From: Planctomycetales bacterium 71-10 | Lineage (GTDB): Bacteria > Planctomycetota > Planctomycetia > Isosphaerales > Isosphaeraceae | Assembly (NCBI GenBank): GCA_001898385.1 | Contig: MKTT01000120.1 | Coordinates: forward strand, 28,982 to 87,781 | Direction: 5' to 3' | Length of the DNA stretch: 58,800 nt | Shown: piece by piece, positions 41,907 to 51,513 of the stretch | Position numbering within the stretch: position 1 is the stretch's first letter | Layout of the letters: every line of letters starts with the position of its first letter | The notes under the pieces: model-generated | Seen by the model: the letters and a program-made list of their open reading frames with translations, nothing else | What the model was told of the DNA's origin: nothing | The model's database searches: none | Position numbers and translations under genes: made by a program

Positions 41907-44531
41907 ATGCCCGTCGGAGACCCCTCCGCGAAGCCCGCCCAGCGGCCGAGCGCGAGCCAGGTGCTGGTCGTCACCAGCGTGATGTTCACGTTCATCTCGT
42001 ACTGGCGCACGGCGGCGATCGTGCTGTGCGACCTGGCCGGCACCGCCTACTACATCGGCGGCATCGTGGAGTCGCAGATCGGCAAGGCCGCGCCGTGGTT
42101 CATCATGGCCGTGATGGTCATGAGCTACGCGGTCTGCACGGTGTACATCGAGAGCTGCGCCATGTTCGTGCGCGGCGGGGTGTACCGGATCGTGAAGGAG
42201 GCGATGGGGAGGCAGATGGCCGGGCTGGCCGTCTCGGCCCTGCTGTTCGACTTCATCCTGACCGGCCCGATCAGCGGCGTCACGGCGGGCCAGTACCTGA
42301 TGGGCCTGATCAACGACCTGATGGGGTTGGGGCAGGACAGCCCCATCATCGTCCACCAGGACGCGCTCTCCTCGCTGATCGCCGTCGGCGTGACGCTCTA
42401 CTTCTGGCGGGTCAACACCAAGGGCATCCACGAGTCGAGCGACCAGGCGCTGAAGATCATGGCCGCGACGACCGTCATGGCGGTGATCCTGATCGCGTGG
42501 TGCGCCGCGACGATCGCGCTGGATCCGGCCAAGCGGGACCTGCCGCCGACCGCCCCGGACTTCTCGCGGAAGGTGGACGTGGAGGGGAAGCCGATCCTCG
42601 ACCCGTTCGGCCGGCAGGTCGACCCGCTGGGCTTCCTCGGCCACACGAAGGTCGCCGAGGAGCTGAGGCCGGGGGCGATCGAGGGGAACTGGTGGGGCCT
42701 GATCGGCGTCTTCGGCCTGGTCGTGGCGTTCGGCCACTCCGTCCTGGCGATGAGCGGCGAGGAGACGCTGGCGCAGGTCTACCGCGAGGTGGAGAGCCCG
42801 AAGCTCAAGAACTTCAAGAAGGCCGCGCTGGTGGTCTTCCTCTACAGCCTGACCCTCACCACGATCATCAGCTTCTTCGCCGTGATGATCATCCCGGACG
42901 ACGTCCGGATGTCGCGGTATTCGGGCAACCTGATCGGCGGCCTGGCGATGCACGTCGCGGGGCCGCAGTGGGCGCGGCTGGCGCTCAACGCGCTGGTGGT
43001 GGTGGTGGGCTTCCTGATCCTCTCCGGTTCGGTGAACACGGCGATCATCGGGTCGAACGGGATCCTGAACCGGGTGTCCGAGGACGGCGTCCTGCCCGAA
43101 TGGTTCCTCCGGCCGCACCCGAAGTTCGGGACGACGTCGCGGCTGCTCAACCTGGTGGTGGTCCTCCAGATCGTCACGATCCTGCTGAGCCGGGGCCACG
43201 TCCTGACGCTGGGCGAGGCGTACGCGTTCGGGGTGATCTGGAGCTTCGTGTTCATGTCGCTGTCGATGCTGATCCTCCGCTTCAAGCGGCCGGGCCGGCG
43301 CGACTTCGAGGTGCCGCTGAACATCCAGATGGGCGACGTCCGGGTGCCGATCGGGATGACGATCATCTTCCTGATCCTGGCGGCCTCGGCGCTGGCGAAC
43401 CTGGTGACCAAGGAGATCGCGACGGTCTCGGGCATCGTGTTCACGGCGGCGTTCTTCGCGGTGTTCCAGGTCAGCGAATACCTGCGCAAGCGGCGCGAGG
43501 GGGCCGGCGGCCACGAGCACCTGGAGCAGTTCAACAAGGAGGAGGCGGACAAGGTCTCGCCGGCCTCGCTCGCCCTGACGCGGCCGTTCCGCAAGCTGGT
43601 CGCGATCCGGTCGCCGCACAACCTGGGGATGCTCCAGAAGTGCCTGGACGAGACCGACCCGGAGACGACCGACGTGGTGGTCATGACGGCCAACGTCATC
43701 CCCAAGGGGAGCGACGACTTCGAGCCGACGATCACCGACTACGACCGCCAGCTCCTCACGGCGGTCGTCAACCTGGCCGAGCAGGCGGGCAAGACGGTCA
43801 AGCCGCTGATCGTCCCGACCAACGAGCCCCTGTACGCGCTGGCCCAGACGGCCCGGACCATCGGCGCGCAGGAGCTGTTCATGGGGATGTCGAACAAGTT
43901 CAACCCGGAGGACCAGCTCGACCAGGTGGCGCTGTACTGGCTGAACATCAGCGGCTCCAAGCCCGAGCCGCTGACGATCCGGGTGCTGGGCCACGACCGC
44001 GACGCCCGGCTGGACATCGCCGGCGGCAGCCAGATCCCCAGGCCGGGGGCGATGGCGGCCGAGGCGGCCCAGCTCCTGGCCGACCTGAGGCGCGGCTGGC
44101 ACGGCGTCGAGCGGCTGCTGCTGGCCTACGACGGCAGCCCGCTCAGCTCCGACTTCCTGGACACGGTCATGAGCTTCCTCGACCCGGCCATCGACGTGAC
44201 GCTGTTCTACGTCGCCGAGGCCGAGTCGGACCTCGTCGAGGCCGAGGCCGAGGGCCGCCGGATCATCGAGCGGGGCGCCGACCGCGCCCGCGAGCTGGGC
44301 CGGCGGGTGGCGTTCAAGCTGGCCCGCGGCGAGGCCGGCGAGGAGATCGTCCGCGAGGCCGTGGAGGGGAAGGCCGACGCGATCTTCATGAGCCTCCGGG
44401 GCGTCTACCGCCGCGGCGACACCTCGGCGTTCGCGTCCAACACCCGATACGTCCTGGAGAACGCCCCCTGCCGCGTGATCCTGGGCTTCGCCCCCAAGTC
44501 GATCCCGGCCCCGGCCCCCGCGCCGGGCTGA
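41907..44531 (+). CDS. APC-superfamily amino-acid permease with C-terminal UspA-like domain
   Basis: An 874-aa protein. Residues 1 to about 560 form an APC transporter with about 12 hydrophobic helices (SVMFTFISYWRTAAIVLCDL, FVRGGVYRIVKEAMG, ALLFDFILTGPISGVTAGQY, GHSVLAMSGEETLAQVYREV, ALNALVVVVGFLILSGSVNT). The last 300 residues are cytoplasmic, with one UspA-like alpha/beta unit visible (GVERLLLAYDGSPLSSDFLD, VTLFYVAEAES, GEAGEEIVREAVEGKADAIF) preceded by a similar degenerate segment. The fused Usp domain may bind ATP or ADP and regulate transport. Substrate unknown. ATG at 41907 is close to the first helix. Confidence 0.88.
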   Translation: MPVGDPSAKPAQRPSASQVLVVTSVMFTFISYWRTAAIVLCDLAGTAYYIGGIVESQIGKAAPWFIMAVMVMSYAVCTVYIESCAMFVRGGVYRIVKEAMGRQMAGLAVSALLFDFILTGPISGVTAGQYLMGLINDLMGLGQDSPIIVHQDALSSLIAVGVTLYFWRVNTKGIHESSDQALKIMAATTVMAVILIAWCAATIALDPAKRDLPPTAPDFSRKVDVEGKPILDPFGRQVDPLGFLGHTKVAEELRPGAIEGNWWGLIGVFGLVVAFGHSVLAMSGEETLAQVYREVESPKLKNFKKAALVVFLYSLTLTTIISFFAVMIIPDDVRMSRYSGNLIGGLAMHVAGPQWARLALNALVVVVGFLILSGSVNTAIIGSNGILNRVSEDGVLPEWFLRPHPKFGTTSRLLNLVVVLQIVTILLSRGHVLTLGEAYAFGVIWSFVFMSLSMLILRFKRPGRRDFEVPLNIQMGDVRVPIGMTIIFLILAASALANLVTKEIATVSGIVFTAAFFAVFQVSEYLRKRREGAGGHEHLEQFNKEEADKVSPASLALTRPFRKLVAIRSPHNLGMLQKCLDETDPETTDVVVMTANVIPKGSDDFEPTITDYDRQLLTAVVNLAEQAGKTVKPLIVPTNEPLYALAQTARTIGAQELFMGMSNKFNPEDQLDQVALYWLNISGSKPEPLTIRVLGHDRDARLDIAGGSQIPRPGAMAAEAAQLLADLRRGWHGVERLLLAYDGSPLSSDFLDTVMSFLDPAIDVTLFYVAEAESDLVEAEAEGRRIIERGADRARELGRRVAFKLARGEAGEEIVREAVEGKADAIFMSLRGVYRRGDTSAFASNTRYVLENAPCRVILGFAPKSIPAPAPAPG

Positions 44532-44542
44532 GCCGCCGGCGC

Positions 44543-47161
44543 TCAGGGCGCGAGCGAGGCCAGGGCGAGGACCCGGCCCGCGCGCTCCCATCCGCCCCCT
44601 CCCGCCGTGACGGGCGCGGGCGCGGGGGCGGATGCGGGGGCGCAGGGCGGGGCGGCCGGCCGGTGGCGGAGGCGATACTCGTCGGCGGAGGTCGGCCGGC
44701 CCAGGCGCCACCCCTGGGCCAGGTCGCAGCCCCAGCCCCGGAGCCGCTCCAGGGTCGGCTCGTCCTCGACCCCCTCGGCCACCACCTTCAGGCCCAGGTT
44801 GTGGCCGAGGTCGATCACCGATCGGACGATGCAGGCGTCGCGCCGGCTCGCGGAGGCGTCCTGCACGAACGAGCGGTCCACCTTCACCTCGTCGACGGGC
44901 AGCTCCTTCAGGTAGGCCAGCGAGGAATACCCCGTGCCGAAGTCGTCGATGCTGATCCGCACGCCCATCGCGTGGATGGCCGTCAGGACGGCCTGGGCGC
45001 GGGCCGGGTTCTTCATCATGGCCGTCTCGGTGACCTCGATCGTCAGCCGCCAGGGGGGGGCGTCGTGGCGGGCGAGCAGCTCGGCCACGACCGGGGCCAG
45101 GTCGAGGTCCTGGAGGCTGTCCGGGGCGAGGTTGACGGCGACGCCGAGGTCGATCCCGGCCTCGACCCAGGCGAGGCGGTCGCGCAGGGCCCGCTCCAGG
45201 ATCCAGAGGCTGAGCGGGCGGATCAGGCCGGTCTCCTCGGCGATCGGGATGAAGTCGCAGGGCTGCAACATCCCGTGCCGGGGGTGGCGCCACCGGACGA
45301 GGGCCTCGACGCCGGCGTCGAGCATGGTCCGCAGGTCCACCTTGGGCTGGTAGTGGAGCAGGAGCTGGCCCTCCTCGATGGCCTGGCGCAGCTCGCCGAC
45401 CATGTTCAGGCGGCGGGGGCAGGAGCGGTCCTGCTCGGCCCGGTAGGTCGCCCAGCCGGCGCGAGACCGCTTGGCCGCGTACATGGCGACGTCGGCGACG
45501 CGCACGAGCGAGGCCACGTCGCGGCCGTGATCGGGGAAGAGGGCGATCCCGACGCTCGCCCCCACCTCCAGCACCTGGCCGTTGACGAAGACCGGGCGCT
45601 GCAGGCTGGTGAGGACCGCCTGCGCGGCCGCCTCGGCCTCGCCGGCGCCGGCCCCCTCCAGCAGGATCCCGAACTCGTCGCCGCCGAGGCGGGCGATCAG
45701 GCCGGGGCCCGCGACGGCCGCCCGCAGCCGGGGCCGCATCTCCTGGAGGACGGCGTCGCCGTGGTCGTGGCCGAACGTGTCGTTGATCTCCTTGAACCGG
45801 TCGAGGTCCAGGAGCAGGAACGCGAACCGGGGCGGCTCGGCCCCCCGCGCGACGAGCGACTCCATCGCCGAGTGGAGCAGGCTGCGGTTCGGCAGCCCGG
45901 TCAGCATGTCGTGGTTGACCCGGTGCGACAGCCGCTCCTCGGCGAGCTTGAGGTCGGTGACGTCGACGCAGCCGCCGATCGAGTGCGACGGCCCCCCCTC
46001 GGCGTCGCGGAAGACGCGGCCCTGCACGCGCAGCCACCGGACGCCCCCGCCCGGCAGGAGGACCCGGTACTCCTCCGGCGAGCGGTCCTCCCCCGACCGG
46101 ACGGCCTCCAGGGCGCGGGACATCGCCGGCCGGTCGTCCGGGTGGATCAGGGACAGGACGTCCGCGCCCGTGGGCCGATAGCCGGGCGGGACGCCGGCCA
46201 GGGCGCGCATCCGGTCGTCCCACTCCATGGCGTCGGTCTCGAAGTCCCAGCGGAACGTCCCGGTCCCGGAGGCGTCCAGCGCGGCGGCCAGCCTGCGGCG
46301 GCTCTCCCGCGACGCGGCCTCGGCGGCCCTCCGCTCGGTCACGTCGACGTGGACGCCGAACCACTCGCACGGCTCGCCGTCGGGCCCGAGGATCGCCACC
46401 GCGCGGGCGCACATGTCGCGGTACGCGCCGTCCCGCCGCCGGATGCGGTGCTCGACCATGTAGCCGCCCTGCGTCTCCAGGGCCTCCGACCAGGCCCGGC
46501 GCGTGGCCTCGCGGTCCTCCGGGTGGATGGCGTCGAGCCATCCCCAGCCCATCAGCTCGCCGGTCGTCTGGCCCGTGAACTCGCTCCAGCCCGGCTGCTC
46601 GGACCGGAACTCGCCGCACGGGGGCGTGCTCCAGACGATCGCCGCCGTGGCCTCGACCAGCGAGCGGTAGCGCTGCTTCTCCATGCGGAGCGCCTCCTCG
46701 GCCCGCCTCCACTCGGTGACGTCGGTGGAGATCCCGCAGAGCGCGTACGGTCGGCCCTCGCGGTCGCACAGCGGCTCCTTCACCGAGACGTACACGCGAG
46801 GCCGCTCCGAGCCGGCGGTCGGGACGATCTCCTCGACCTCCTCCGCCGCGCCGGCCTTCATCACCCGGCGGTCGTTGGCCCGGAGGCGATCGGCCGTCTC
46901 CCGGTCGTGGACCTCGTGATCGGTCCGCCCCAGCACGTCCCGGGCGCGGACGCCCAGCACGTCCTCGAACCGGCGGTTGACGAAGAGGTATCGGCCCAGG
47001 GCGTCCTTGACGTAGACGACGGCCCGGGAGTTCTCCAGGATCGTGGCGGACAGGTCGAGCAGGCGGTCGGCCGGCGGGGCCGCCGCCCCCCCGCCGCGCG
47101 CGGGTCGCGGCGGGCGGGCCTCCCTCGGCGGCCGTCGTTTCGCTCGGCGGGACCTCGACAT
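44543..47161 (-). CDS. Cyclic-di-GMP protein with three PAS domains, GGDEF and EAL
   Basis: An 872-aa soluble protein. After a basic Arg/Ala leader come three PAS/PAC units (about 40-150, 165-280, 290-405), then a GGDEF domain with intact GGDEF at 493-497 (RLGGDEFGIL) and an EAL domain with EAL at 619-621 (VEALVRWRHP). Also present are DDFGTGYSSLAYLKELP and VDEVKVDRSF, needed for metal binding. Both cyclase and phosphodiesterase halves look catalytically competent, so net activity cannot be told. There is no transmembrane segment; sensing is cytoplasmic. The Shine-Dalgarno GAGGAA is 7 nt from the ATG. Confidence 0.95.
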   Translation of the reverse strand: MSRSRRAKRRPPREARPPRPARGGGAAAPPADRLLDLSATILENSRAVVYVKDALGRYLFVNRRFEDVLGVRARDVLGRTDHEVHDRETADRLRANDRRVMKAGAAEEVEEIVPTAGSERPRVYVSVKEPLCDREGRPYALCGISTDVTEWRRAEEALRMEKQRYRSLVEATAAIVWSTPPCGEFRSEQPGWSEFTGQTTGELMGWGWLDAIHPEDREATRRAWSEALETQGGYMVEHRIRRRDGAYRDMCARAVAILGPDGEPCEWFGVHVDVTERRAAEAASRESRRRLAAALDASGTGTFRWDFETDAMEWDDRMRALAGVPPGYRPTGADVLSLIHPDDRPAMSRALEAVRSGEDRSPEEYRVLLPGGGVRWLRVQGRVFRDAEGGPSHSIGGCVDVTDLKLAEERLSHRVNHDMLTGLPNRSLLHSAMESLVARGAEPPRFAFLLLDLDRFKEINDTFGHDHGDAVLQEMRPRLRAAVAGPGLIARLGGDEFGILLEGAGAGEAEAAAQAVLTSLQRPVFVNGQVLEVGASVGIALFPDHGRDVASLVRVADVAMYAAKRSRAGWATYRAEQDRSCPRRLNMVGELRQAIEEGQLLLHYQPKVDLRTMLDAGVEALVRWRHPRHGMLQPCDFIPIAEETGLIRPLSLWILERALRDRLAWVEAGIDLGVAVNLAPDSLQDLDLAPVVAELLARHDAPPWRLTIEVTETAMMKNPARAQAVLTAIHAMGVRISIDDFGTGYSSLAYLKELPVDEVKVDRSFVQDASASRRDACIVRSVIDLGHNLGLKVVAEGVEDEPTLERLRGWGCDLAQGWRLGRPTSADEYRLRHRPAAPPCAPASAPAPAPVTAGGGGWERAGRVLALASLAP

Positions 47162-47261
47162 GGCGGTTCCTCGACCTCGGCCCGGACGGCGGCGTCCTCG
47201 CGTCCCCGGTCGCGACGACCGTGGGACCCCCGCCCGAACCCTAGGTCGCACGCCGCGGCCG

Positions 47262-48014
47262 TCAAATCCCCCGGGGCGGGGCGTCGGGGCCGCTCGCCCA
47301 CGACCGCGCGCGGTCGACCAGGCGGGCGGCCAGGTCGGGCCCGGGAGGGAGGGTCTCGACCTCGCGGCCGGGGCGGACGAGGTGCAGGGTGTGGCGGCCG
47401 GCCCGGACGTCCTCCAGGTCGTTCGCCACGGTCAGGTCGGCCCGGTTGATGAGGCAGGCGTCGCGGGCGGCGCGGATCAGGTCCTCCGTCGCCGCGCCGG
47501 AGAGGAGCTTGAAGCCGACGAGGTAGGCCGACGGCGCCCAGTCGCGCACGCAGCGGATCACCTTCGGCGTCCGCCGCAGCGGGATCGCCAGGTCGTCCAG
47601 CCGCGAGCTGATCTTGCCGGCGCGGGGCTCGGGCTCGTAGTCGGAGACGGCCATCGGCAGGAACGCGACGTCCGCGGCCGACTCGGCGAGGGCCGTCCGC
47701 AGGGCCTCGGCGTACTCGGCCACCGTGCCGACCCCCAGCGGCCGGAGGTGGAGCCGGTCGCGATCCGCCCGCCAGCGTTCGCGCAGGCGGTCGAGCCGCT
47801 CGCGCTCCGCGCCGGGGTCGGCGTCGAGGTCGAGTCGGGCGTGGCGGAGCAGGGGGAGTTCGGCGTGGGGGGCGTGGACGTGCCAGACCTCGTCGCCGAG
47901 GGCGAGGCACGCCTCGGCGATCGCCGCGGCGGTCCGGCCGGTCGAGACGTTGGTGATGACGCGCACGTCATCGATGGGGGCGGAGGTCCCGCCGCCGGTC
48001 ACGACCACCTTCAT
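47262..48014 (-). CDS. Stand-alone phosphopantothenate--cysteine ligase (CoaB-like)
   Basis: A 250-aa protein matching only the CoaB half of the bifunctional CoaBC enzyme: MKVVVTGGGTSAPIDDVRVI then TNVSTGRTAAAIAEACLALG (nucleotide-binding start), FLPMAVSDYEPEP (AAVSDY-like), GKISS, TPKVIRCVRDW and INRADLTVANDLEDV (the conserved N-D). The CoaC flavoprotein decarboxylase half is absent. It makes phosphopantothenoylcysteine in coenzyme A synthesis. ATG at 48014 is the natural start. It is divergent from glucuronate isomerase. Confidence 0.85.
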   Translation of the reverse strand: MKVVVTGGGTSAPIDDVRVITNVSTGRTAAAIAEACLALGDEVWHVHAPHAELPLLRHARLDLDADPGAERERLDRLRERWRADRDRLHLRPLGVGTVAEYAEALRTALAESAADVAFLPMAVSDYEPEPRAGKISSRLDDLAIPLRRTPKVIRCVRDWAPSAYLVGFKLLSGAATEDLIRAARDACLINRADLTVANDLEDVRAGRHTLHLVRPGREVETLPPGPDLAARLVDRARSWASGPDAPPRGI

Positions 48015-48159
48015 GACGATCCGGCTCCCCCCGCGTCGCGCCCCGGCCCGACCCGGCCCCTTTACGCCCGGCCCGGCCTGGGCTACGCTCGCCGGAAACG
48101 ATCCCGAGGCGGGCCGGCGTCGATCCGCCCCGTCCGCCCCCCTCCGAAGCAAGGCCGCC

Positions 48160-49488
48160 ATGACCGCCGACAGCCCTTCCCGCCGCGCCCCCGAGACCGC
48201 CCGCGAGCTGCTGGGGGAGATGCGCCGCTGGCCGATCTTCGACCCGCACTCGCACATCGACCCGCATCGGCCGGCGGCCCGGGACCTCGACGAGGTCCTA
48301 GGATACCATTATTACACCGAGCTGGCCCATTCGTCCGGCATGCCCGCCGCCGACGTCGCCCCCGAGCTGCCCCCCCGCGCCCGCGCCGAGAACCTCGCCC
48401 GCCGGCTCTCGGCCCTGGACAACACGGTCCAGCATTCGTGGCTGATCGAGATCGCCCGGACGTTCCACGGCTTCCAGGGGGACCGGATCGGGCCCGGGGA
48501 GATCGGCGACCTGTACGACAGGGCCCTGCACGACCGCGACGGTGCCGCCTGGGACGAGCGGGTCTGGAAGGCGACGAACCTGGAGCGCGTCTTCCTCACC
48601 AACGAGTTCGACGACCCGCTCGAAGGCTGGGACACGGACAGGTACGTCCCCTGCCTGCGGACCGACGACCTCGTCCTGAAGCTGCACGAGCCCCGGACGA
48701 TCGAGCGGCTGAGGGCGGCGACCGGCGTCGACGTGGGCGACGGCGCCGGCCTGCGCGAGGCGGTCGTGAAGCTGTTCGAGCGGTTCGTGGCCAAGGGCGC
48801 GCGGGCCTGCGCCATCAGCCTGCCGCCGGACTTCGCCCCGCGGAGGGCCGCGCCGAAGCGGGCGGTGACGCCGATCCGGCGGGCGATCCGGGGGATGGAC
48901 CTCCGCCCCGACGAGCACGACGAGATCCGAGGCACCGTCTTCTGGACCCTGGCCGAGTGCTGCGCCGACTTCGGCCTGCCGTTCGACCTGATGATCGGCC
49001 CGATCCGGAACGTCTACCCGGCCGGGGTGGCCGGGGGCCGCGACCTGTTCGACCGCCGCGTCAGCCTGCACGAGTATCGCGAGCTGTTCAACCACTTCGC
49101 GGGGGTGACGTTCCCGGTCTCCACGCTCTCGCCCGACGCCGGGGCGGAGCTGGTGGCCTATTCCTGGATCTTCCCCAACGTCCTGCCCATGGGGCACTGG
49201 TGGTATTCCAACATCCCGGCGTTCATCGCGGCCGACCTGAAGGCGCGGATCCAGGCTGTGCCCAAGGTGAAGCTGCTGGGGTACTACTCGGACGCCTACA
49301 AGCTCGAATTCATCCTCCCGAAGTTCGACATGTACCGGCGGATCCTGGCCGAGACGCTGGCGGAGGAGGGGATGAGCAAGCAGGGATGGACGGCCGACCG
49401 GGCGCTGGAGGTCGCTAAACTCGCCCTGGTCGACAATCCGAGACGGGTCTTCCCGAAGCGGGGGCGGGAGGGCGTCGCGGCGATTTGA
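48160..49488 (+). CDS. Glucuronate isomerase-like (UxaC) amidohydrolase
   Basis: A 442-aa member of the amidohydrolase superfamily. The metal site opens with FDPHSHIDPH, and the glucuronate isomerase family signatures LERVFLTNEFDDPLEGWDTD, LMIGPIRNVYPAG, DLFDRRVSLHEYRELFNHFA and SWIFPNVLPMGHWWYSNIPA are clear. It would interconvert uronates and fructuronate or tagaturonate in hexuronate use; the sequence is divergent from E. coli UxaC in the middle, so the substrate could be another sugar acid. ATG at 48160 with AAGCAAGG just upstream. No other uronate genes adjoin. Confidence 0.85.
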   Translation: MTADSPSRRAPETARELLGEMRRWPIFDPHSHIDPHRPAARDLDEVLGYHYYTELAHSSGMPAADVAPELPPRARAENLARRLSALDNTVQHSWLIEIARTFHGFQGDRIGPGEIGDLYDRALHDRDGAAWDERVWKATNLERVFLTNEFDDPLEGWDTDRYVPCLRTDDLVLKLHEPRTIERLRAATGVDVGDGAGLREAVVKLFERFVAKGARACAISLPPDFAPRRAAPKRAVTPIRRAIRGMDLRPDEHDEIRGTVFWTLAECCADFGLPFDLMIGPIRNVYPAGVAGGRDLFDRRVSLHEYRELFNHFAGVTFPVSTLSPDAGAELVAYSWIFPNVLPMGHWWYSNIPAFIAADLKARIQAVPKVKLLGYYSDAYKLEFILPKFDMYRRILAETLAEEGMSKQGWTADRALEVAKLALVDNPRRVFPKRGREGVAAI

Positions 49489-49615
49489 CCGGGGGTGGAA
49501 CGCAGGGCATCCTTCAGTTCGTCGGCCGCGCGCCGACCGCGTCGAAGATCCGCCGGGCGGAAGAGGCGACCATTCTCGTCGGCCTTCCCGACGATCGGAC
49601 TTGAGGATAGACCCC

Positions 49616-51082
49616 ATGCGGCCCGCACACCCGATGCTCCGATACACGGCCCCCCTGATCGCCCTCGCGGCGACGGCGGGGGGCCTCCATCCCGCCCGAA
49701 CGTACGCCCAGGACGACGCCGGCGTCTCCTCCGGGAGCGGGTCGGGGACGGGGACCGGCATGTCGTCGGTCCCGGACTACCGCCCCGTCGTCCCGCTGGG
49801 CGAGCCGGCGAGCCTGGAGTCGCCGGACCCGCCCGGCCCGCAGCCCCCCGTCATCGACACGACGGCCCCGCTGGGCCCGGGGGTCAACGTCCGCTTCCCG
49901 GACGACCCCGGGATCGCCCCGTTCCTGATCCAGAGCGAGTCCGCGCGCACCGGCGGGGTCCCGGGCGGCCTGCGGATCACGCCCCAGATGATCGACTCCG
50001 CCAAGCTCATCTCCGAGCCCGGCGAGCGGGGGCGGATCCTGCTCCAGATCGCCCGCGGGGCCATCCTGAGCAACCAGCTCGTGCTGGCCCACCGGGCGAC
50101 CGAGGAGGCCGCGACGGCCGCGACCCAGGAGCGGAACGGGCTGATCCACGACCAGCTCATCATCTCCATCGTCGTCACCGCCGGGCAGCTCTCCGACGCC
50201 CTGCTGCGCGAGGCGAAGCCGCAGGTCCGGCTGTTCCCGGACGAGTCCGACGCCAAGGGCCCGGCCCGCCTGGACGGCGACCTCGCCATCCGGACGGCCC
50301 GCCTGGAATGGCGGCGCGCCGCCCATATGGCCGCCCAGATCCGCAACCCGACCTACCGCAGCGAGTACCTCGACCGCGCCGTCGAGAACATGGCCGTGGG
50401 CAGCGCCATCGTGGCCCTGGAATACGCCGCCCCCCCGATCGACGACCGCGGGCCGAAGGTCAGCGACGAGGATCGCAAGGGCTACTCCGACGCGGCCGAC
50501 GACATCCTGGAGGAAGGGGCCGCGCTGGCCGACTCGATCGAGCGGCCCATCTGGCGCAACCGGGCGATGGAGCGGCTGGCCGTCGCCGCCGGCGAGTCCG
50601 GCCAGTACGAGCGGGCCACGGACCTCGCCAGCCGGATCAAGAACGCCGAGGCCCGCGCCCGCGCCCTGGTCCTCGTCGCCGAGTTCCAGGCCCGCAAGGG
50701 CCGCAACGACGACGCCACCCGCAGCTACAACCTCGCCGCCGAGGCCGTCGCCTCGGTGGTCCAGCGCGGGCTCCGCGGCGTCCTGGCCGGCATCCTGGTC
50801 GACAGCCTGATCTCGACCGGCCGGTTCGAGGACGCCCGCGCCAGCCTGGTCCTCTACCCGTCGGACGCCGAGCGGTTCGTCGCCATGGGCGCCATCGCCG
50901 AGTCCCTGGGCCTGCGCCGCATGCCCGACGAGGCCCGCGCCTGGATCGACAACGACGTCCCGGCCGAGTATCGCTCCACCCTCTACCGCCGCCTCAGCAA
51001 CGGCCTGCTCCGGGCCATCTCCGAGGCCCGCGCCCGCGAGTTCCAGGGCCGCGACTTCTCCGGCGGCACCCGCACCGAGTGA
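49616..51082 (+). CDS. Secreted TPR-like helical repeat protein
   Basis: A 488-aa exported protein. The signal peptide (MLRYTAPLIALAATAGGLHP, ending near ARTYAQDD) is followed by a Gly/Ser/Pro-rich linker of about 90 residues. The rest is helical repeats with TPR-like spacing (RGRILLQIARGAILSNQLVL, RNRAMERLAVAAGESGQYER, ARALVLVAEFQARKGRNDDA, LAGILVDSLISTGRFEDARA). No enzyme motif. ATG at 49616 has GAGGAT upstream; a TTG five codons earlier is possible. It ends at a strong intrinsic terminator, so it is probably a monocistronic unit. Confidence 0.75.
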   Translation: MRPAHPMLRYTAPLIALAATAGGLHPARTYAQDDAGVSSGSGSGTGTGMSSVPDYRPVVPLGEPASLESPDPPGPQPPVIDTTAPLGPGVNVRFPDDPGIAPFLIQSESARTGGVPGGLRITPQMIDSAKLISEPGERGRILLQIARGAILSNQLVLAHRATEEAATAATQERNGLIHDQLIISIVVTAGQLSDALLREAKPQVRLFPDESDAKGPARLDGDLAIRTARLEWRRAAHMAAQIRNPTYRSEYLDRAVENMAVGSAIVALEYAAPPIDDRGPKVSDEDRKGYSDAADDILEEGAALADSIERPIWRNRAMERLAVAAGESGQYERATDLASRIKNAEARARALVLVAEFQARKGRNDDATRSYNLAAEAVASVVQRGLRGVLAGILVDSLISTGRFEDARASLVLYPSDAERFVAMGAIAESLGLRRMPDEARAWIDNDVPAEYRSTLYRRLSNGLLRAISEARAREFQGRDFSGGTRTE

Positions 51083-51110
51083 CCGCGACCCGGTCGTTGA
51101 TGGACGACTC

Positions 51111-51153
51111 CCGAGGCCCCCGCCGGACCCTTCCGGCGGGGGCCTCGGCCTTT
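51111..51153 (+). terminator. Strong intrinsic terminator
   Basis: A perfect 17-bp stem (CCGAGGCCCCCGCCGGA with its complement TCCGGCGGGGGCCTCGG) around a CCCT loop at 51111-51148, followed by CCTTTTC. It starts 28 bp after the stop of the helical-repeat gene. Confidence 0.88.
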
Positions 51154-51228
51154 TCATGCCACGCCGCGGGCGGGGCTCGGTTAGAATCGGACGGTCGGGG
51201 GCCGAATCCTGTCGCGGGGGCCGTGGCG

Positions 51229-51513
51229 ATGGCCGAAGGACGAAACCGTTTCCAGTTCCGCACGTCGACGGTCGCCCTGCTCACGGCCGTCGTGGCCCTT
51301 TCGCTGTCGCTCTTCCTGATCACCGCACGCCACAACGCCCAGCTCTGGGCGATGACGCAGAGGCACAACGCCCAGCTCTGGGCGATGACGCAGAGGCACA
51401 ACGCCCAACTGGACGAGATGACGGCCCGTCACGGCGAGCAATTGCGGGCGTTGGCCGCCCGCGTCGAGCCCCGAGCGAAGCCCGGCGCGGGGGGCGGATC
51501 GGTCGGGCCCTGA
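51229..51513 (+). CDS. Small membrane protein with tandem 11-residue repeats
   Basis: A 94-aa protein. An N-terminal transmembrane helix (TVALLTAVVALSLSLFLI) is followed by three and a half tandem copies of an 11-residue unit, RHNAQLWAMTQ, which would extend as an amphipathic helix or coiled coil, then a basic Gly/Pro tail. Sequence and DNA period (33 bp) are both regular. Function unknown; a stalk or oligomerisation helix is plausible. GTG at 51223 is an alternative start. It converges with the next small gene with no gap. Confidence 0.7.
   Translation: MAEGRNRFQFRTSTVALLTAVVALSLSLFLITARHNAQLWAMTQRHNAQLWAMTQRHNAQLDEMTARHGEQLRALAARVEPRAKPGAGGGSVGP
51328..51459 (+). repeat. 33-bp tandem repeat, four units
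   Basis: Units at 51328-51360, 51361-51393, 51394-51426 and 51427-51459. The first two are almost identical, the third diverges in its second half, the fourth only partly matches. Each encodes an RHxxQLxxMT-type unit. Confidence 0.8.

Noticed and set aside
41096..47449. A 2117-codon plus-strand open frame and a 1812-codon minus-strand frame over the same region
   Set aside because: They overlap the permease and GGDEF-EAL genes in other frames, contain no domain, and are rich in Arg, Pro, Gly and His as expected from shadow frames in 70% G+C DNA.
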